Counted from the stretch's first letter, positions 50,199 through 60,729 are shown. The stretch: 64,000 nt of DNA from Rikenellaceae bacterium (GCA_015059715.1 SUZV01000001.1:180948-244947); one strand, 5' to 3'. Notes: generated by a model not told the origin, from the sequence alone. Program-made: numbers and translations.

Positions 50199-50975
50199 CT
50201 AAATGCAGAATATCTGTTTGGCCGTAGCCGAGGTCACCGCTGCCACACGCTCAGGCTCGATATGCTTAATCTGGGCAATCTTATCGCGCACATACTTGAC
50301 ATATGCCGACTCGTTGCGCTTGCCACGATAGGGGACAGGCGTAAGGTAGGGACAGTCGGTCTCCAAGAGCATAAACTCCACAGGTAGCGACTCGACAACA
50401 TCGCCTAACCCTCCATTCTTAAAGGTCACCACTCCACCGATGCCAAAGACAAACTCTCCGCAGCGCATCAACTTACGCGCCATGTCGATGTCGCCAGCGT
50501 AGGCGTGAAAGACCCCTCTAAGGCCGCGACCGCGATATGTAGATACGGCATCCAGCATCTCGGTATATGCCGAGCGCGTGTGGATGGCCACAGCCTTGTC
50601 ATACTTTAGGGCCAATTCGAGCTGGGCGTGTAGTGCCTCGCGCTGCTCGCGGTGAAAGTCACTACTCCAATATAGGTCAAGGCCTATCTCACCGACACCG
50701 CATAGTGGCATCGGAGGTTGGCGCAGCAGCTTTTCTACGGCATCCAACTCATCAAGCCATCTTGGATTGTCGTTTACTGACGTGGGGTGCAGACCCACCA
50801 TAGGCCTACAGCGACAGGGCTCGGCCTTGGCCACAGCGAACATCCTATCGCGACTCTCGGAGTCTATATCGGGTAGTAGTAGCATCTCGACACCCTCGCT
50901 CCAAGCACGCTCCAAGGCCTCGGCTCTATCCTCGTCGAACTCCTCGGCATAGATATGTGAATGTGTGTCAATCAT
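50199..50975 (-). CDS. tatD: TatD family hydrolase/DNase
   Basis: MIDTHSHIYAEEFDEDR, GVGEIGLDLYW, LLETDCPYLTPVPYRGKRNE. Confidence 0.95.
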   Translation of the reverse strand: MIDTHSHIYAEEFDEDRAEALERAWSEGVEMLLLPDIDSESRDRMFAVAKAEPCRCRPMVGLHPTSVNDNPRWLDELDAVEKLLRQPPMPLCGVGEIGLDLYWSSDFHREQREALHAQLELALKYDKAVAIHTRSAYTEMLDAVSTYRGRGLRGVFHAYAGDIDMARKLMRCGEFVFGIGGVVTFKNGGLGDVVESLPVEFMLLETDCPYLTPVPYRGKRNESAYVKYVRDKIAQIKHIEPERVAAVTSATAKQIFCI

Positions 50976-51033
50976 ATCTCAAAATTGATAGTTTATAGCG
51001 CTCTTCTTGTAGAAGACACCTTCGGTTTTTGCT

Positions 51034-52143
51034 CTATACACGCTCGTAGCGTTGCCCTGGAAGAGGGCGCACCAAGCCTTGCATCTCAAGCTCAATTAGG
51101 GACATGGTAAGCTCTCCAATGGTGAGCCCCGTAGCCGAGAGTAGCTGCGACATATCCATCGATACGGCACCCTCCAGAGCCTTGAGGCATCGCTGCTGCT
51201 CGGTAGTAAGCTCAGCGACGATATCACCATCGTCATCGCCACCCTTCGTGGTTGTGTCAGTGGCGATATCCCAATCCATATCTTCGATAATATCCTCTGC
51301 CGTAAGCACCAAACGAGCCTTGCCCGAGCGAATGAGATTGTTTGTGCCAAAGGAGTTGCTATCGGTGACGCGCCCAGGTAGTGCCATAACCATACGATGG
51401 TAGCCGTCGGCTAAGTCGGCCGTGACGAGCGACCCTCCCGAGGCTGGTGACTCGACAACAAGCGTGCCCATGCTCATTGAGGCGATTATGCGGTTGCGAG
51501 CAACAAAGTGATGGCCGTTTTGCTTCGTCTGAGAGTGTAGCTCCGAGACTATAGCACCTCCATGCCTAAGGATATCCTCGGCAAGGGCGCGATGTGGTGC
51601 AGGCTGCACATCGGGGAGCACGTTGGCAACGACAGCCACCGTAGTGACTCCATGTGCCAGTGCAGCGCGGTGCGAGGCGGCATCTACACCATAGGCCAAG
51701 CCGCTAACGATGCATAAATCGGGAATTTTAGACCCAAGCTCTGCGATAATCTTGTCGGTGACGTGCTGTCCCGAGGGCGACATATCGCGTGTACCTACCA
51801 CCGAGAGCATGCGCATCGATAGTGCCTCGACTCGGCCCCGTACAAAGAGTATATGTGGGCGGTCTATAGCCTCGCGCAGAGGGGAAGGGTAGGCATCGTC
51901 CGTAGCTGCAATAATCGATATTGAGTGCTTACGACAATACTCTATCTCCCTCTCGGCCAGCCTATAACACTCGCCACTAAGGATGCTTCGTGCTACGCTC
52001 TCCTTAAGGCCATACTCGCCCACCAGCCGCTGCATAGGGCTGGTGAGTATCTCGCGTGCCGAGCCTACGGCTTCCATAAGTCGTGTCGCCGTAAGGCTCC
52101 CTAATCCCGAGACAAAGAGCAGAGCTAAGTCGTCTAAGAGCAT
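51034..52143 (-). CDS. dprA: DNA processing protein DprA
   Basis: VVGTRDMSPSG, VSGLAYGVDAASHRAAL, RNRIIASMSMGTLVVESPASGGSL; C-terminal winged helix. Confidence 0.95.
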   Translation of the reverse strand: MLLDDLALLFVSGLGSLTATRLMEAVGSAREILTSPMQRLVGEYGLKESVARSILSGECYRLAEREIEYCRKHSISIIAATDDAYPSPLREAIDRPHILFVRGRVEALSMRMLSVVGTRDMSPSGQHVTDKIIAELGSKIPDLCIVSGLAYGVDAASHRAALAHGVTTVAVVANVLPDVQPAPHRALAEDILRHGGAIVSELHSQTKQNGHHFVARNRIIASMSMGTLVVESPASGGSLVTADLADGYHRMVMALPGRVTDSNSFGTNNLIRSGKARLVLTAEDIIEDMDWDIATDTTTKGGDDDGDIVAELTTEQQRCLKALEGAVSMDMSQLLSATGLTIGELTMSLIELEMQGLVRPLPGQRYERV

Positions 52144-52145
52144 AT

Positions 52146-53648
52146 CTATCCGCAGTGGAAGTATTTGTGTACCAGCTGGAGCATCTGCTCGCGGTCATTA
52201 CCTATATCCTCACGAAGGGTTCTGTCATCAAAGGCTCTGAGGCTCTTGAGTATGCCATCAATCATCGCTGGGCTAAATACGCCACGTGCCTCGTAGAGTG
52301 CGCGCTGTCGCTCAAGGGCATCTGCCGATGCTGCGCAGCTATCGGGCAACTGTGCCAGACCTTCAAGCTTCGACGCATTCTCCCTCTGGTGGATATTGAC
52401 ATTTACATAGGTGCGCTGGGCAATATCTAAGGCGTTGTCGAGCTCGAAGCCGTAGCGGCACGCCACGACAAGGCCTGCGATAAGCTCGTAGACATCTGCC
52501 GAGCCATCGGGTGAACGCATCTCTACGGTCTGTTTCTGCGAAGTGTCGTACTCGCTTAGCTTCTCAAGAGGATTGGCTATATGGCACATATCGCTCTTTG
52601 CGGTCCAGCCCAGAGGTACGCGCACAAGTACCGAGCGGTTACGGTCGCCCCAGCATACGTTTGTTGGGGCCTCCTGATGTGGCACAAGGCGGAAGTACGA
52701 GGTAGGATTGGTATTTCCAAAGGCTGTTATCGAGGGCGCAAGCTCCATCATACCTGCAATGGCGCGACGTGCCGTATCCGATAGTACGCCGCCATCGAGC
52801 ATCATATTCTTGCCATCCTTGACTATGCGCATGTGTATGTGTAGTCCCGAGCCAGCCTTGCCTGCCGTAATCTTAGGTGCAAAGGTGATGTCGTAGCCGT
52901 AGCGATATGCTAAGTTGCGGATTATCCACTTGGCGATAACGAGCTGATCGGCAGCATCCTCTGCGGCAACGGGCAGAAACTCTATCTCATTCTGTTCGTA
53001 TATCATGCCGTCGATAGAGAAGTTACCCACCTCTGAGTGTCCATACTTAATCTTGCCTCCTGCCTGAGCGATATAGGCCATACACTCTGTTCTAAACTCG
53101 TTAAACTTGGCGTATGGTGCCGACTCGTGATATCCCCTCTGGTCGGTCGCAGGGAATAGCCCCTCGTCGGGAGCTATCACGTAGTACTCCAGCTCGCCCA
53201 TCGCCTCGAACTGCATACCCGTCACCTCCTCGAAGGCTGCCAAGGCCTTGAGTAGCGTGTAGCGTGGTGCTGATGCTAATGGCTCGCCATCCTTGTTGAA
53301 GAACGAGCATAGCATGCTTATCGTTGGTATCTCGGCGAATGGGTCATGAAAGGCGGTGCTAAAGCGTGGTACGACATATAGGTCGCTACTGCCCGCCTCG
53401 ATAAATGAAAAGAGGCTTGAGCCATCAACACGCTCGCCACATGTGAGTATCGTGTCGAGGTAGTCGGCATTGTTAATCACGAAGTTGAGGGTCTTAAGTC
53501 GACCATCACCCGCAGGATACATAAAGTTGACCATACGGATACCATTTTCGGTGATATACTCAACGATGTCGGCCTTAGTAAACTCTTTTGCTGGCTTTCC
53601 CAAGAATGCAACGAGCTTATTGGGATTAAGTTTTAGCTCTCTATTCAT
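52146..53648 (-). CDS. glnA: Glutamine synthetase
   Basis: DGSSLFSFIEAGSSDLYVVPR, GSGLHIHMRIVKDGKN, catalytic domain motifs; 500 aa. Confidence 0.9.
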   Translation of the reverse strand: MNRELKLNPNKLVAFLGKPAKEFTKADIVEYITENGIRMVNFMYPAGDGRLKTLNFVINNADYLDTILTCGERVDGSSLFSFIEAGSSDLYVVPRFSTAFHDPFAEIPTISMLCSFFNKDGEPLASAPRYTLLKALAAFEEVTGMQFEAMGELEYYVIAPDEGLFPATDQRGYHESAPYAKFNEFRTECMAYIAQAGGKIKYGHSEVGNFSIDGMIYEQNEIEFLPVAAEDAADQLVIAKWIIRNLAYRYGYDITFAPKITAGKAGSGLHIHMRIVKDGKNMMLDGGVLSDTARRAIAGMMELAPSITAFGNTNPTSYFRLVPHQEAPTNVCWGDRNRSVLVRVPLGWTAKSDMCHIANPLEKLSEYDTSQKQTVEMRSPDGSADVYELIAGLVVACRYGFELDNALDIAQRTYVNVNIHQRENASKLEGLAQLPDSCAASADALERQRALYEARGVFSPAMIDGILKSLRAFDDRTLREDIGNDREQMLQLVHKYFHCG

Positions 53649-53859
53649 AACACTTGAGTTTTTTTTGTGATAACATTATGTAACAAAATTATGAAAAAAT
53701 AAGAGAAATGGCAATAGTGACAGAGAAAAAGTTACAATCGAGAGCCTGCCCGCTCTCTATTTAGATAGGTGTCAGAGAGTTTTTTTTGTGAGTAGGTATG
53801 TAGGTGCGCTCGCACGCAGCGAGCTCAAGGAGTAGTTTAAGGGTTTTCGTTATTGCGGA

Positions 53860-54052
53860 TTGTTGTGATACTCGACCTCTTAATGTCTTATGGTCTTATC
53901 GTCTTAATGTCCTAAAAGAATAAAGACTATAGGACAATAGGACAATAAGATGGTTGCGGACAAAAATTTCTCCCTGTTGTGTTTTGTTGTGATACTCGAC
54001 CTCTTAATGTCTTATGGTCTTAACGTCTTAATGTCCTAAAAAAATAAAGACA
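53860..54052. repeat. Approximately 70-bp imperfect direct repeat, two copies 124 bp apart
   Basis: ttgttgtgatactcgacctcttaatgtcttatggtctta(t/a)cgtcttaatgtcctaaaa(g/a)aataaagac at 53860 and 53984. Confidence 0.9.
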
Positions 54053-54061
54053 ATAAAGTAA

Positions 54062-54102
54062 GACCCCTCGGGCAGTACTCGTCGGTACCATCCCAAGGGG
54101 TC
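54062..54102 (-). terminator. Terminator-like structured hairpin after the EF-G paralog
   Basis: GACCCCT-c-GGG-ca-GTAC-tcgtcg-GTAC-cat-CCC-a-AGGGGTC. Confidence 0.65.
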
Positions 54103-54132
54103 ATCTTTTATACCTATTTATACTCAAACGAA

Positions 54133-56286
54133 TTACTCTTCGTCGGTATCGGTGTAAGCCTTCAACAGCTTATCCTGTACGTCGGCAGGCACCTGCTCGT
54201 ATGATGCAAACTGCATTGTGTATGTCGCAGCACCCGATGTCAACGACGACAACGATGTTGAGTAGCGATAGAGCTCTGCAAGAGGTACACGTGCATTAAG
54301 ACGGTCGAAGCCCTTATCCGACTCCATACCCATAATCATAGCACGGCGGTTCTGCAAGTCGCTCATCACAGCACCCATATACTCGCTTGGAGTGAGCACC
54401 TCGACGTTGTAGATAGGCTCCATAATCTTAGGACCTGCGTTGCGGAAGGCATCCTTGAAGGCGTTACGTCCTGCAAGCTTGAATGAGAGCTCGTTTGAAT
54501 CTACTGGGTGCATCTTACCGTAGTAGATAACCACGCGTATATCGCGAGCATATGAGCCTGTCAATGGACCCTCGTCCATCTTCTCCATGATACCCTTCAA
54601 AATCGCAGGCATAAAGCGTGCATCGATAGCACCACCAACGATAGAGTTGTAGTACTGAAGCTTACCGCCCCATGGCAAGTCATACTCCTCCTTGCCCTTA
54701 ACGCTCACAGCAATCTCCTGGCCATTTACCTTATACTTCGTAGGCTCAGGCATACCATCGTAGTATGGCTCGATGACCATGTGAACCTCGCCAAACTGAC
54801 CTGAACCACCCGACTGCTTCTTGTGACGATAGTCGGCCTGAGCTACCTTGGTGATAGTCTCGCGATATGGAATCTTAGGTGCGAAGTACTCAAGCTCCAT
54901 CTTATTCTCGGTAGATAGACGCTGCTTGAGGATGTTGAGGTGGTGCTCACCCTGACCCTGGATGATGGTCTGCTTAAGCTCCTTAGAGTACTCTACAAGG
55001 ATTGTTGGGTCCTCATACTTAGCATCGTTGAGCAACTTGCCAAGCTTCTCCTCGTCGTTCTGCTCCTTAGCCTTCACAGCTGCGCGGTAGCGAGGTTCGG
55101 GGAATACAATAGGCTCGCAAGCAACAGGTGCTGATGGTGCTGCAAGGGTGTCGTTTGTGCGAGTTGCCTTGAGCTTTACGGTGCAACCTATATCACCAGC
55201 CAAGAGCTCCGTAACCTTAACACGGTTCTTACCTGCTACGGCAAACAACTGCGAGAGCTTCTCCTTGTTGCCCGTGCGTGAGTTTACAAGCTCCATACCC
55301 TCTGAGAGCTTACCACGTACCACGCGGAAGTAGGTAATCTCGCCGATGTGCTGCTCTATCTGGCTCTTGAATACGAATACAACTGTTGGCTCCTCCTCGT
55401 TGGCCATAAGCTCCTCGCCCTCGGTAGAGAGGAATGCTGGGGCCTTCAATGGACCTGGGGCAACGTTGATGATAAACTCCATAAGACGCTTTGTACCTAT
55501 GTCGCGCTTACCCGATGCGCAGAAGACAGGCATAACATCGCGCTTAGATACACCGAGCTTAAGACCCGAGCGGATGTCGTCCTGTGTGAGTGAACCCTTC
55601 TCGAAGTATAGCTCCATAAGTGCGTCATCGTATACGGCAGCGGCCTCGGCAAGCTCCTGGTTAAGGGCATTAGCCTTATCTATCTCGCTATCTGGAATTG
55701 GGTGCTCCTCGCGAGTACCGTTCTCGTCTACGAAGGTATACATCTTCATCATCAACACGTCGATAAACGAGTTGAAGCCTGCGCCCTGGTTTACAGGATA
55801 CTGCACGATAACTGGCTTAACAGAAGAGTTGGCGCGGATACCCTCAAGGGTGGCATCGAAGTTTGCCTTGTCGCCATCGAGCTGGTTAACAACACCGATG
55901 AGTGGCTTGTTGAGGATACGTGCATAGCGTGACTGTAGCTCAGAGCCTACCTCCCAGCCATTCTGGGCATTGAGAACCATGATACCAACGTCGCCGACCT
56001 TGAATGCCGAGAAGAGCGAGCCACAGAAGTCGTCCGAACCTGGGCAGTCGATGATGTTGAGCTTGCGGCCCATGAACTCAGTAAAGAGGGTTGTTGAATA
56101 GATTGAGCGTTTGTATTCATGCTCGATATCGGTGTTGTCCGATATTGTATTGTTATTCTCGATACTACCCCTGCGGTCAATCACTTTACCCTCGAAAGCC
56201 ATTGCTTCGGCAAGGGTAGTTTTTCCAGTGCCAGGCGCACCAATAAGAACGATGTTCTTAATCTCTTTTGCTGAATAATTTTTCAT
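54133..56286 (-). CDS. Divergent elongation factor G paralog (EF-G2-like) with degenerate G motifs
   Basis: 717 aa with EF-G domains throughout; G1 GAPGTGKTT, G3 DCPGSDDF, G4 NQLD. Confidence 0.9.
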   Translation of the reverse strand: MKNYSAKEIKNIVLIGAPGTGKTTLAEAMAFEGKVIDRRGSIENNNTISDNTDIEHEYKRSIYSTTLFTEFMGRKLNIIDCPGSDDFCGSLFSAFKVGDVGIMVLNAQNGWEVGSELQSRYARILNKPLIGVVNQLDGDKANFDATLEGIRANSSVKPVIVQYPVNQGAGFNSFIDVLMMKMYTFVDENGTREEHPIPDSEIDKANALNQELAEAAAVYDDALMELYFEKGSLTQDDIRSGLKLGVSKRDVMPVFCASGKRDIGTKRLMEFIINVAPGPLKAPAFLSTEGEELMANEEEPTVVFVFKSQIEQHIGEITYFRVVRGKLSEGMELVNSRTGNKEKLSQLFAVAGKNRVKVTELLAGDIGCTVKLKATRTNDTLAAPSAPVACEPIVFPEPRYRAAVKAKEQNDEEKLGKLLNDAKYEDPTILVEYSKELKQTIIQGQGEHHLNILKQRLSTENKMELEYFAPKIPYRETITKVAQADYRHKKQSGGSGQFGEVHMVIEPYYDGMPEPTKYKVNGQEIAVSVKGKEEYDLPWGGKLQYYNSIVGGAIDARFMPAILKGIMEKMDEGPLTGSYARDIRVVIYYGKMHPVDSNELSFKLAGRNAFKDAFRNAGPKIMEPIYNVEVLTPSEYMGAVMSDLQNRRAMIMGMESDKGFDRLNARVPLAELYRYSTSLSSLTSGAATYTMQFASYEQVPADVQDKLLKAYTDTDEE

Positions 56287-56680
56287 AGTATATTAGTTTT
56301 TAGGTTTTTTCTTGAGCCGCTTAAGTCTTAGTCTTAGCTCCTGTTTTGGGGCCGAGCAAACCCTTAAGTGCCTTTGCGGATTATAAAGTTAAAGACTTTT
56401 TTTTTAACGACAAAATAAAAGACCAATATTTTTTAAAAAGTGATTATTTCCCTCGGTTTTTAACCCCCTAATATAGCTGTTCTTATATTATATATGGTAT
56501 ATTTATGCTATTTATCCACTTTGCATACATCGCTACTTGAAGTGCATGCAATAGAGCAAAATGAGAGGTGGAATATGGTCTTTTTGCACTTTTCGATATA
56601 AGATGGTAACCATTTCGCACACTAAGCATATCACTATCACGAAATTTTTGTATATTTGTTTGTGCTAACCTGCAATATAG

Positions 56681-59173
56681 ATGAAACTTAAGTTATCGAC
56701 ACACACTCTACTAATAACCGTTGCCATGCTCTGCTTCGTTGCAGTGGCTGTGGCACAGGATATAGGTGTCGATAAGGACGAGGCCTATAAGCTCCTTGGC
56801 TACGACTACAACGACTACAAATATTACGACGACAATGAGGATGATATGCAGAGTATCACGCCCCTGCAAGATACGTTGTCGCCATCGCTCAACCTTGGCG
56901 ATGTAGATATTCGCAATGCACAATACGCACTGCGCACATACGGACTTAGACTACGTGGCCAAGCACTTCAAGAGGAGTCATATGCTATAGGCCCTATCGA
57001 GATAGACTACCAGAGTGCATCGCGCCTAATGAGGTTGGGCCTTGCTCGCAGCACAACGTTGGGCATAGCGACCACAAGACCCTCAGCTACCATAGCCTCT
57101 ACTACGGAGATACTCTTGGGCGAAGAGCGCAGAGAACGATACTCGGAGCACTACCTTCGAGGCGATATCTCGGGGCGCAACTACCTCGGTGGCCTAAGCT
57201 ACAGGGCCACGTGGCTGCCACAGCGCGATGGCATACGCCTTGACGATGCGTGGACGATAACCCACTATGCCAATCTCCGCACGGGGCGTGACCTATATAT
57301 CGATGGGGTATACACCAACTCCGCAGAGTTAGCCGTTGAGGCCTCGCGCTCTACGCGCCGCTATGCCCTCTCGATTGTTGCCCTTTTGCCCTACTCGAAC
57401 CAGGGACTTAGGCAGGCATCTACGGCCGAGGCGTTCAGGCTGACGGGAAACACACTCTACAACCCCTCATGGGGTTTTCAGTGTGGCAAGCCGCGCAATG
57501 CTCGTGTGCTCAGTGTCTTAACGCCAGAGGTTATAGCACGCTGGGACTACCGTATAACCAACACCACAACTCTACACCTTATCTCCGATATAAGCTATCA
57601 GCCAAGGTCACTTACAGCACTCAATTGGTTCGATGCATCCACGCCGATTCCCGACAACTACCGCTATATGCCCTCATACTACGATACAAATCGTAAGATA
57701 GGTGTTACCAAGATGTGGACAACAAATAATAGCGACTACACGCAGATAGATTGGCAGGGGCTCTACCACACAAATGCGATACAGCCCGATGGCCATGCTC
57801 GCTATATCGTGGATAGCCAGCGCGAGAATCTCACACGTGCCGCCTTATCGCTATATGTTGATGGTCAAATCCTAAGTGTTAAGGTCGCGGCAGGTGCAAT
57901 CATAGATTACAACACTACGCACCATTTCAAGGTTGTTGAGGACCTGCTCGGTGCCGACTATCTTATCGACAAGGACTACTACCTTGTCAGCGACGATACC
58001 TATGGCAACAACTATCAGAATGACCTGCATAACCCTAACCGCATACTCTACGAAGGCGATAAGTATAGCTACAACTATCGCCTCAGCCGCCTACAGACCA
58101 GGGTCTTTGCCAATGCGTTATGGGGTTACGGCCTCGGCCAGATAGGTGCTACGATATCCATAGCTACGCAGTGGACACATAGGCGCGGCTACTACGAGAA
58201 GGAGATATTCTCGGGGAGTGGCTCCTACGGTCGCTCACAGACTATCTTACTCAGTCCCTATGACATCTCCTTAGGGTGGCGACACTCCTTTGGCAAGCAT
58301 GGCCTGCGTGTCGCAGCAATGGTGCGTGGCGATAGCCCACAGTGCGACAACATGTTTCTCCAAACAGAGTATAATAATCGCCGCGTCGAGGGGATAAAAC
58401 TACGTACTGCGTTGGCCTCCGATGCTACATATATCTATGCTCCTAATCAACGCTTTACATTCTCGGCGACGCTCTTTGCCGCAGCCTTGGTCGATGATAG
58501 CGATGTGATACACTACTACGATGACTTAGTGGGGAGATATGTCGATGGCGTAGTGAGTAACATCGAGTATCTAAGCTTCGGTATCGAGGCGAGTGCCAAT
58601 GTTAGGTGGTCGAAATACCTAAGTTCGAACTTCTTGGCTACGGCTATGCGCAGTCGATATATCGACAATGCGACAGTGACGCTCTATGCCGACAACGACA
58701 ATAGCCTGATAGCGCACACTACGGCAGAGATGAAGGGGCATAATACGGGTACGCCTGAGTTGGCTCTCTATGGCGATGTGGAGTTCTATGCAGCAGGTTG
58801 GCGAGCGCGACTTGCGGCATACTACTGTGGCTATAGATATATATCTCCATCATATACGCGCCGCAGTGTACGTGTGTTGGATATCGCCTCGTCCGACGAG
58901 CACCGCATGTTGCTACGCTCGCAACAACGCTTCGACGATATAGCCTCGATGGACCTTAGCGTAAGTAAGCGTATACGCCTAAAATGGGCCACAATGAGCA
59001 TCCAGCTATCTATACGAAATATGCTCGGCATCAACACTATAAGTAGTGGCTATGAGCAGCATAGGGTGCGCCGTATAACGCATAACGATATAGCGCGTGT
59101 TGAGCCCTTCGACAACCGCCTAAGATATGGCTATGGGCGCACCTATAACTTCGGCATAGGATTGTGGTTTTAG
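56681..59173 (+). CDS. Large outer membrane beta-barrel protein of unknown function (no plug recognised)
   Basis: Signal peptide, then many alternating amphipathic strands and C-terminal 'YNFGIGLWF'; 830 aa. Confidence 0.65.
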   Translation: MKLKLSTHTLLITVAMLCFVAVAVAQDIGVDKDEAYKLLGYDYNDYKYYDDNEDDMQSITPLQDTLSPSLNLGDVDIRNAQYALRTYGLRLRGQALQEESYAIGPIEIDYQSASRLMRLGLARSTTLGIATTRPSATIASTTEILLGEERRERYSEHYLRGDISGRNYLGGLSYRATWLPQRDGIRLDDAWTITHYANLRTGRDLYIDGVYTNSAELAVEASRSTRRYALSIVALLPYSNQGLRQASTAEAFRLTGNTLYNPSWGFQCGKPRNARVLSVLTPEVIARWDYRITNTTTLHLISDISYQPRSLTALNWFDASTPIPDNYRYMPSYYDTNRKIGVTKMWTTNNSDYTQIDWQGLYHTNAIQPDGHARYIVDSQRENLTRAALSLYVDGQILSVKVAAGAIIDYNTTHHFKVVEDLLGADYLIDKDYYLVSDDTYGNNYQNDLHNPNRILYEGDKYSYNYRLSRLQTRVFANALWGYGLGQIGATISIATQWTHRRGYYEKEIFSGSGSYGRSQTILLSPYDISLGWRHSFGKHGLRVAAMVRGDSPQCDNMFLQTEYNNRRVEGIKLRTALASDATYIYAPNQRFTFSATLFAAALVDDSDVIHYYDDLVGRYVDGVVSNIEYLSFGIEASANVRWSKYLSSNFLATAMRSRYIDNATVTLYADNDNSLIAHTTAEMKGHNTGTPELALYGDVEFYAAGWRARLAAYYCGYRYISPSYTRRSVRVLDIASSDEHRMLLRSQQRFDDIASMDLSVSKRIRLKWATMSIQLSIRNMLGINTISSGYEQHRVRRITHNDIARVEPFDNRLRYGYGRTYNFGIGLWF

Positions 59174-59277
59174 GGCAATACTCCCCTCTTTGGCAAACTT
59201 TTGTTAGTTGCACTTTTCGATTCCATATTTTTTTAGTATCTTTACCCCGTTTTGAATACTATATATAGTGTAAGATA

Positions 59278-60729
59278 ATGAGTTGTAATAAAAAACATAT
59301 TCCCGATATTGGAAGAGGATGCTGCTTCTGTGATTGTGGCGATGAGATGGAGGCTAAGGCCTCGGAGGGTTGCTACAAGCTTCACGAGACCGACTGGTTA
59401 GAGGAGTATCCCAATAACATCCCCACCGATATATTTGAGGTGCGATTTAAGAATACACGTCGTTCCTACTACCAAAATGTCAACAACTTGGAGCTTAAGC
59501 GTGGCGATATTGTCGCTGTCGAGGCGCAGCCTGGTCACGACATAGGTATCATCTCGCTTACGGGCGATATGGTGGCTAAGCAGATGCGCCGCGTAGGCTT
59601 TAACCCCCACAATGGCGAGTTTAAGAAGATATACCGCAAGGCTCGTCCCTACGACATCGAGCGTTGGCAGGAGGCCATAGCCTTAGAGCACGAGACGATG
59701 ATAGCCTCGCGACAGATAGCCGCAGATATGGGTCTAAACATGAAGATTGGCGACGTGGAGTATCAAGGCGATAAGCTCAAGGCGATATTCTACTACATCG
59801 CCGATGAGCGTGTCGACTTCCGCGAGCTTATCAAGGTCTTTGCCGAGCGATTTCATATACGTATCGAGATGAAGCAGATTGGTGCGCGTCAGGAGGCTGG
59901 CCGTATAGGTGGCATTGGTGCTTGTGGTCGCGAGCTATGTTGCTCATCGTGGATGTCGAGCTTCTCAAGCGTGACGACAAATGCTGCGCGCATGCAGGAG
60001 ATATCGCTCAACCCCCAGAAGTTGGCTGGCCAGTGCTCGAAGCTTAAGTGCTGCCTAATGTATGAGTATGACGTATACGCCGATGCACGTCGCACGATAC
60101 CTCGCCTCAGAGAGCCTCTTCAGACTATCGATGGCGAGTACTTCCTCATAAAGATAGACCCCTTGGCTGGTACAATGTCGTTCTCGACAAGTAAGAATAC
60201 CATTGCTAACCTAACGACGCTGCCTATCAGCCGAGTAAAGGAGATTATAGCCCTTAACCGCGCTGGCGAGAAGGCCGAGACGCTTGAGGGTAACACCACA
60301 GAGCAACGTGCCGAGGAGCCTACCTATCGCCAAGAGGAGGATAGCATAACACGCTTTGACAATAAGAGCAAGCGTAGTAAGCGTAATAAGCGCAAAGGCG
60401 ATAAGGGTGATAAGGGCGTGCGTAGCGAGTCGGGTGAGGGCGAGAGTGGTGCGGAGAATATAGCCGAGGGTGGCGAGCAGAGTGCGCAAGAGCCTAAGGA
60501 GCAGCGCGAGACAAAGGAGCGTAGGCAGCGACCACGTAGGCCCGAGCAGCCAAAGAGTGACAATACGACAGCTGAGACAGCACCCCAGGCAGATAAGCAG
60601 GGCGATAGCAACGAGGAGCGTGGTGAGCGTGGTGAGCGTGGTGAGCGACGCTTCAAAGGTCGTGGCCGCAGAAATGGAGGGCGTGGCGAGCGTCAGCGTG
60701 GTGATAATGGCCCAGATAGCAAGGAGTAA
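59278..60729 (+). CDS. ricT: PSP1 domain protein (RicT/YaaT-like) with Cys-rich N-terminus and basic low-complexity C-terminus
   Basis: IGGIGACGRELCCSSWMSSFSSVTTNAARMQEISLNPQKLAGQCSKLKCCLMYEYD is the PSP1 signature. Confidence 0.85.
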   Translation: MSCNKKHIPDIGRGCCFCDCGDEMEAKASEGCYKLHETDWLEEYPNNIPTDIFEVRFKNTRRSYYQNVNNLELKRGDIVAVEAQPGHDIGIISLTGDMVAKQMRRVGFNPHNGEFKKIYRKARPYDIERWQEAIALEHETMIASRQIAADMGLNMKIGDVEYQGDKLKAIFYYIADERVDFRELIKVFAERFHIRIEMKQIGARQEAGRIGGIGACGRELCCSSWMSSFSSVTTNAARMQEISLNPQKLAGQCSKLKCCLMYEYDVYADARRTIPRLREPLQTIDGEYFLIKIDPLAGTMSFSTSKNTIANLTTLPISRVKEIIALNRAGEKAETLEGNTTEQRAEEPTYRQEEDSITRFDNKSKRSKRNKRKGDKGDKGVRSESGEGESGAENIAEGGEQSAQEPKEQRETKERRQRPRRPEQPKSDNTTAETAPQADKQGDSNEERGERGERGERRFKGRGRRNGGRGERQRGDNGPDSKE

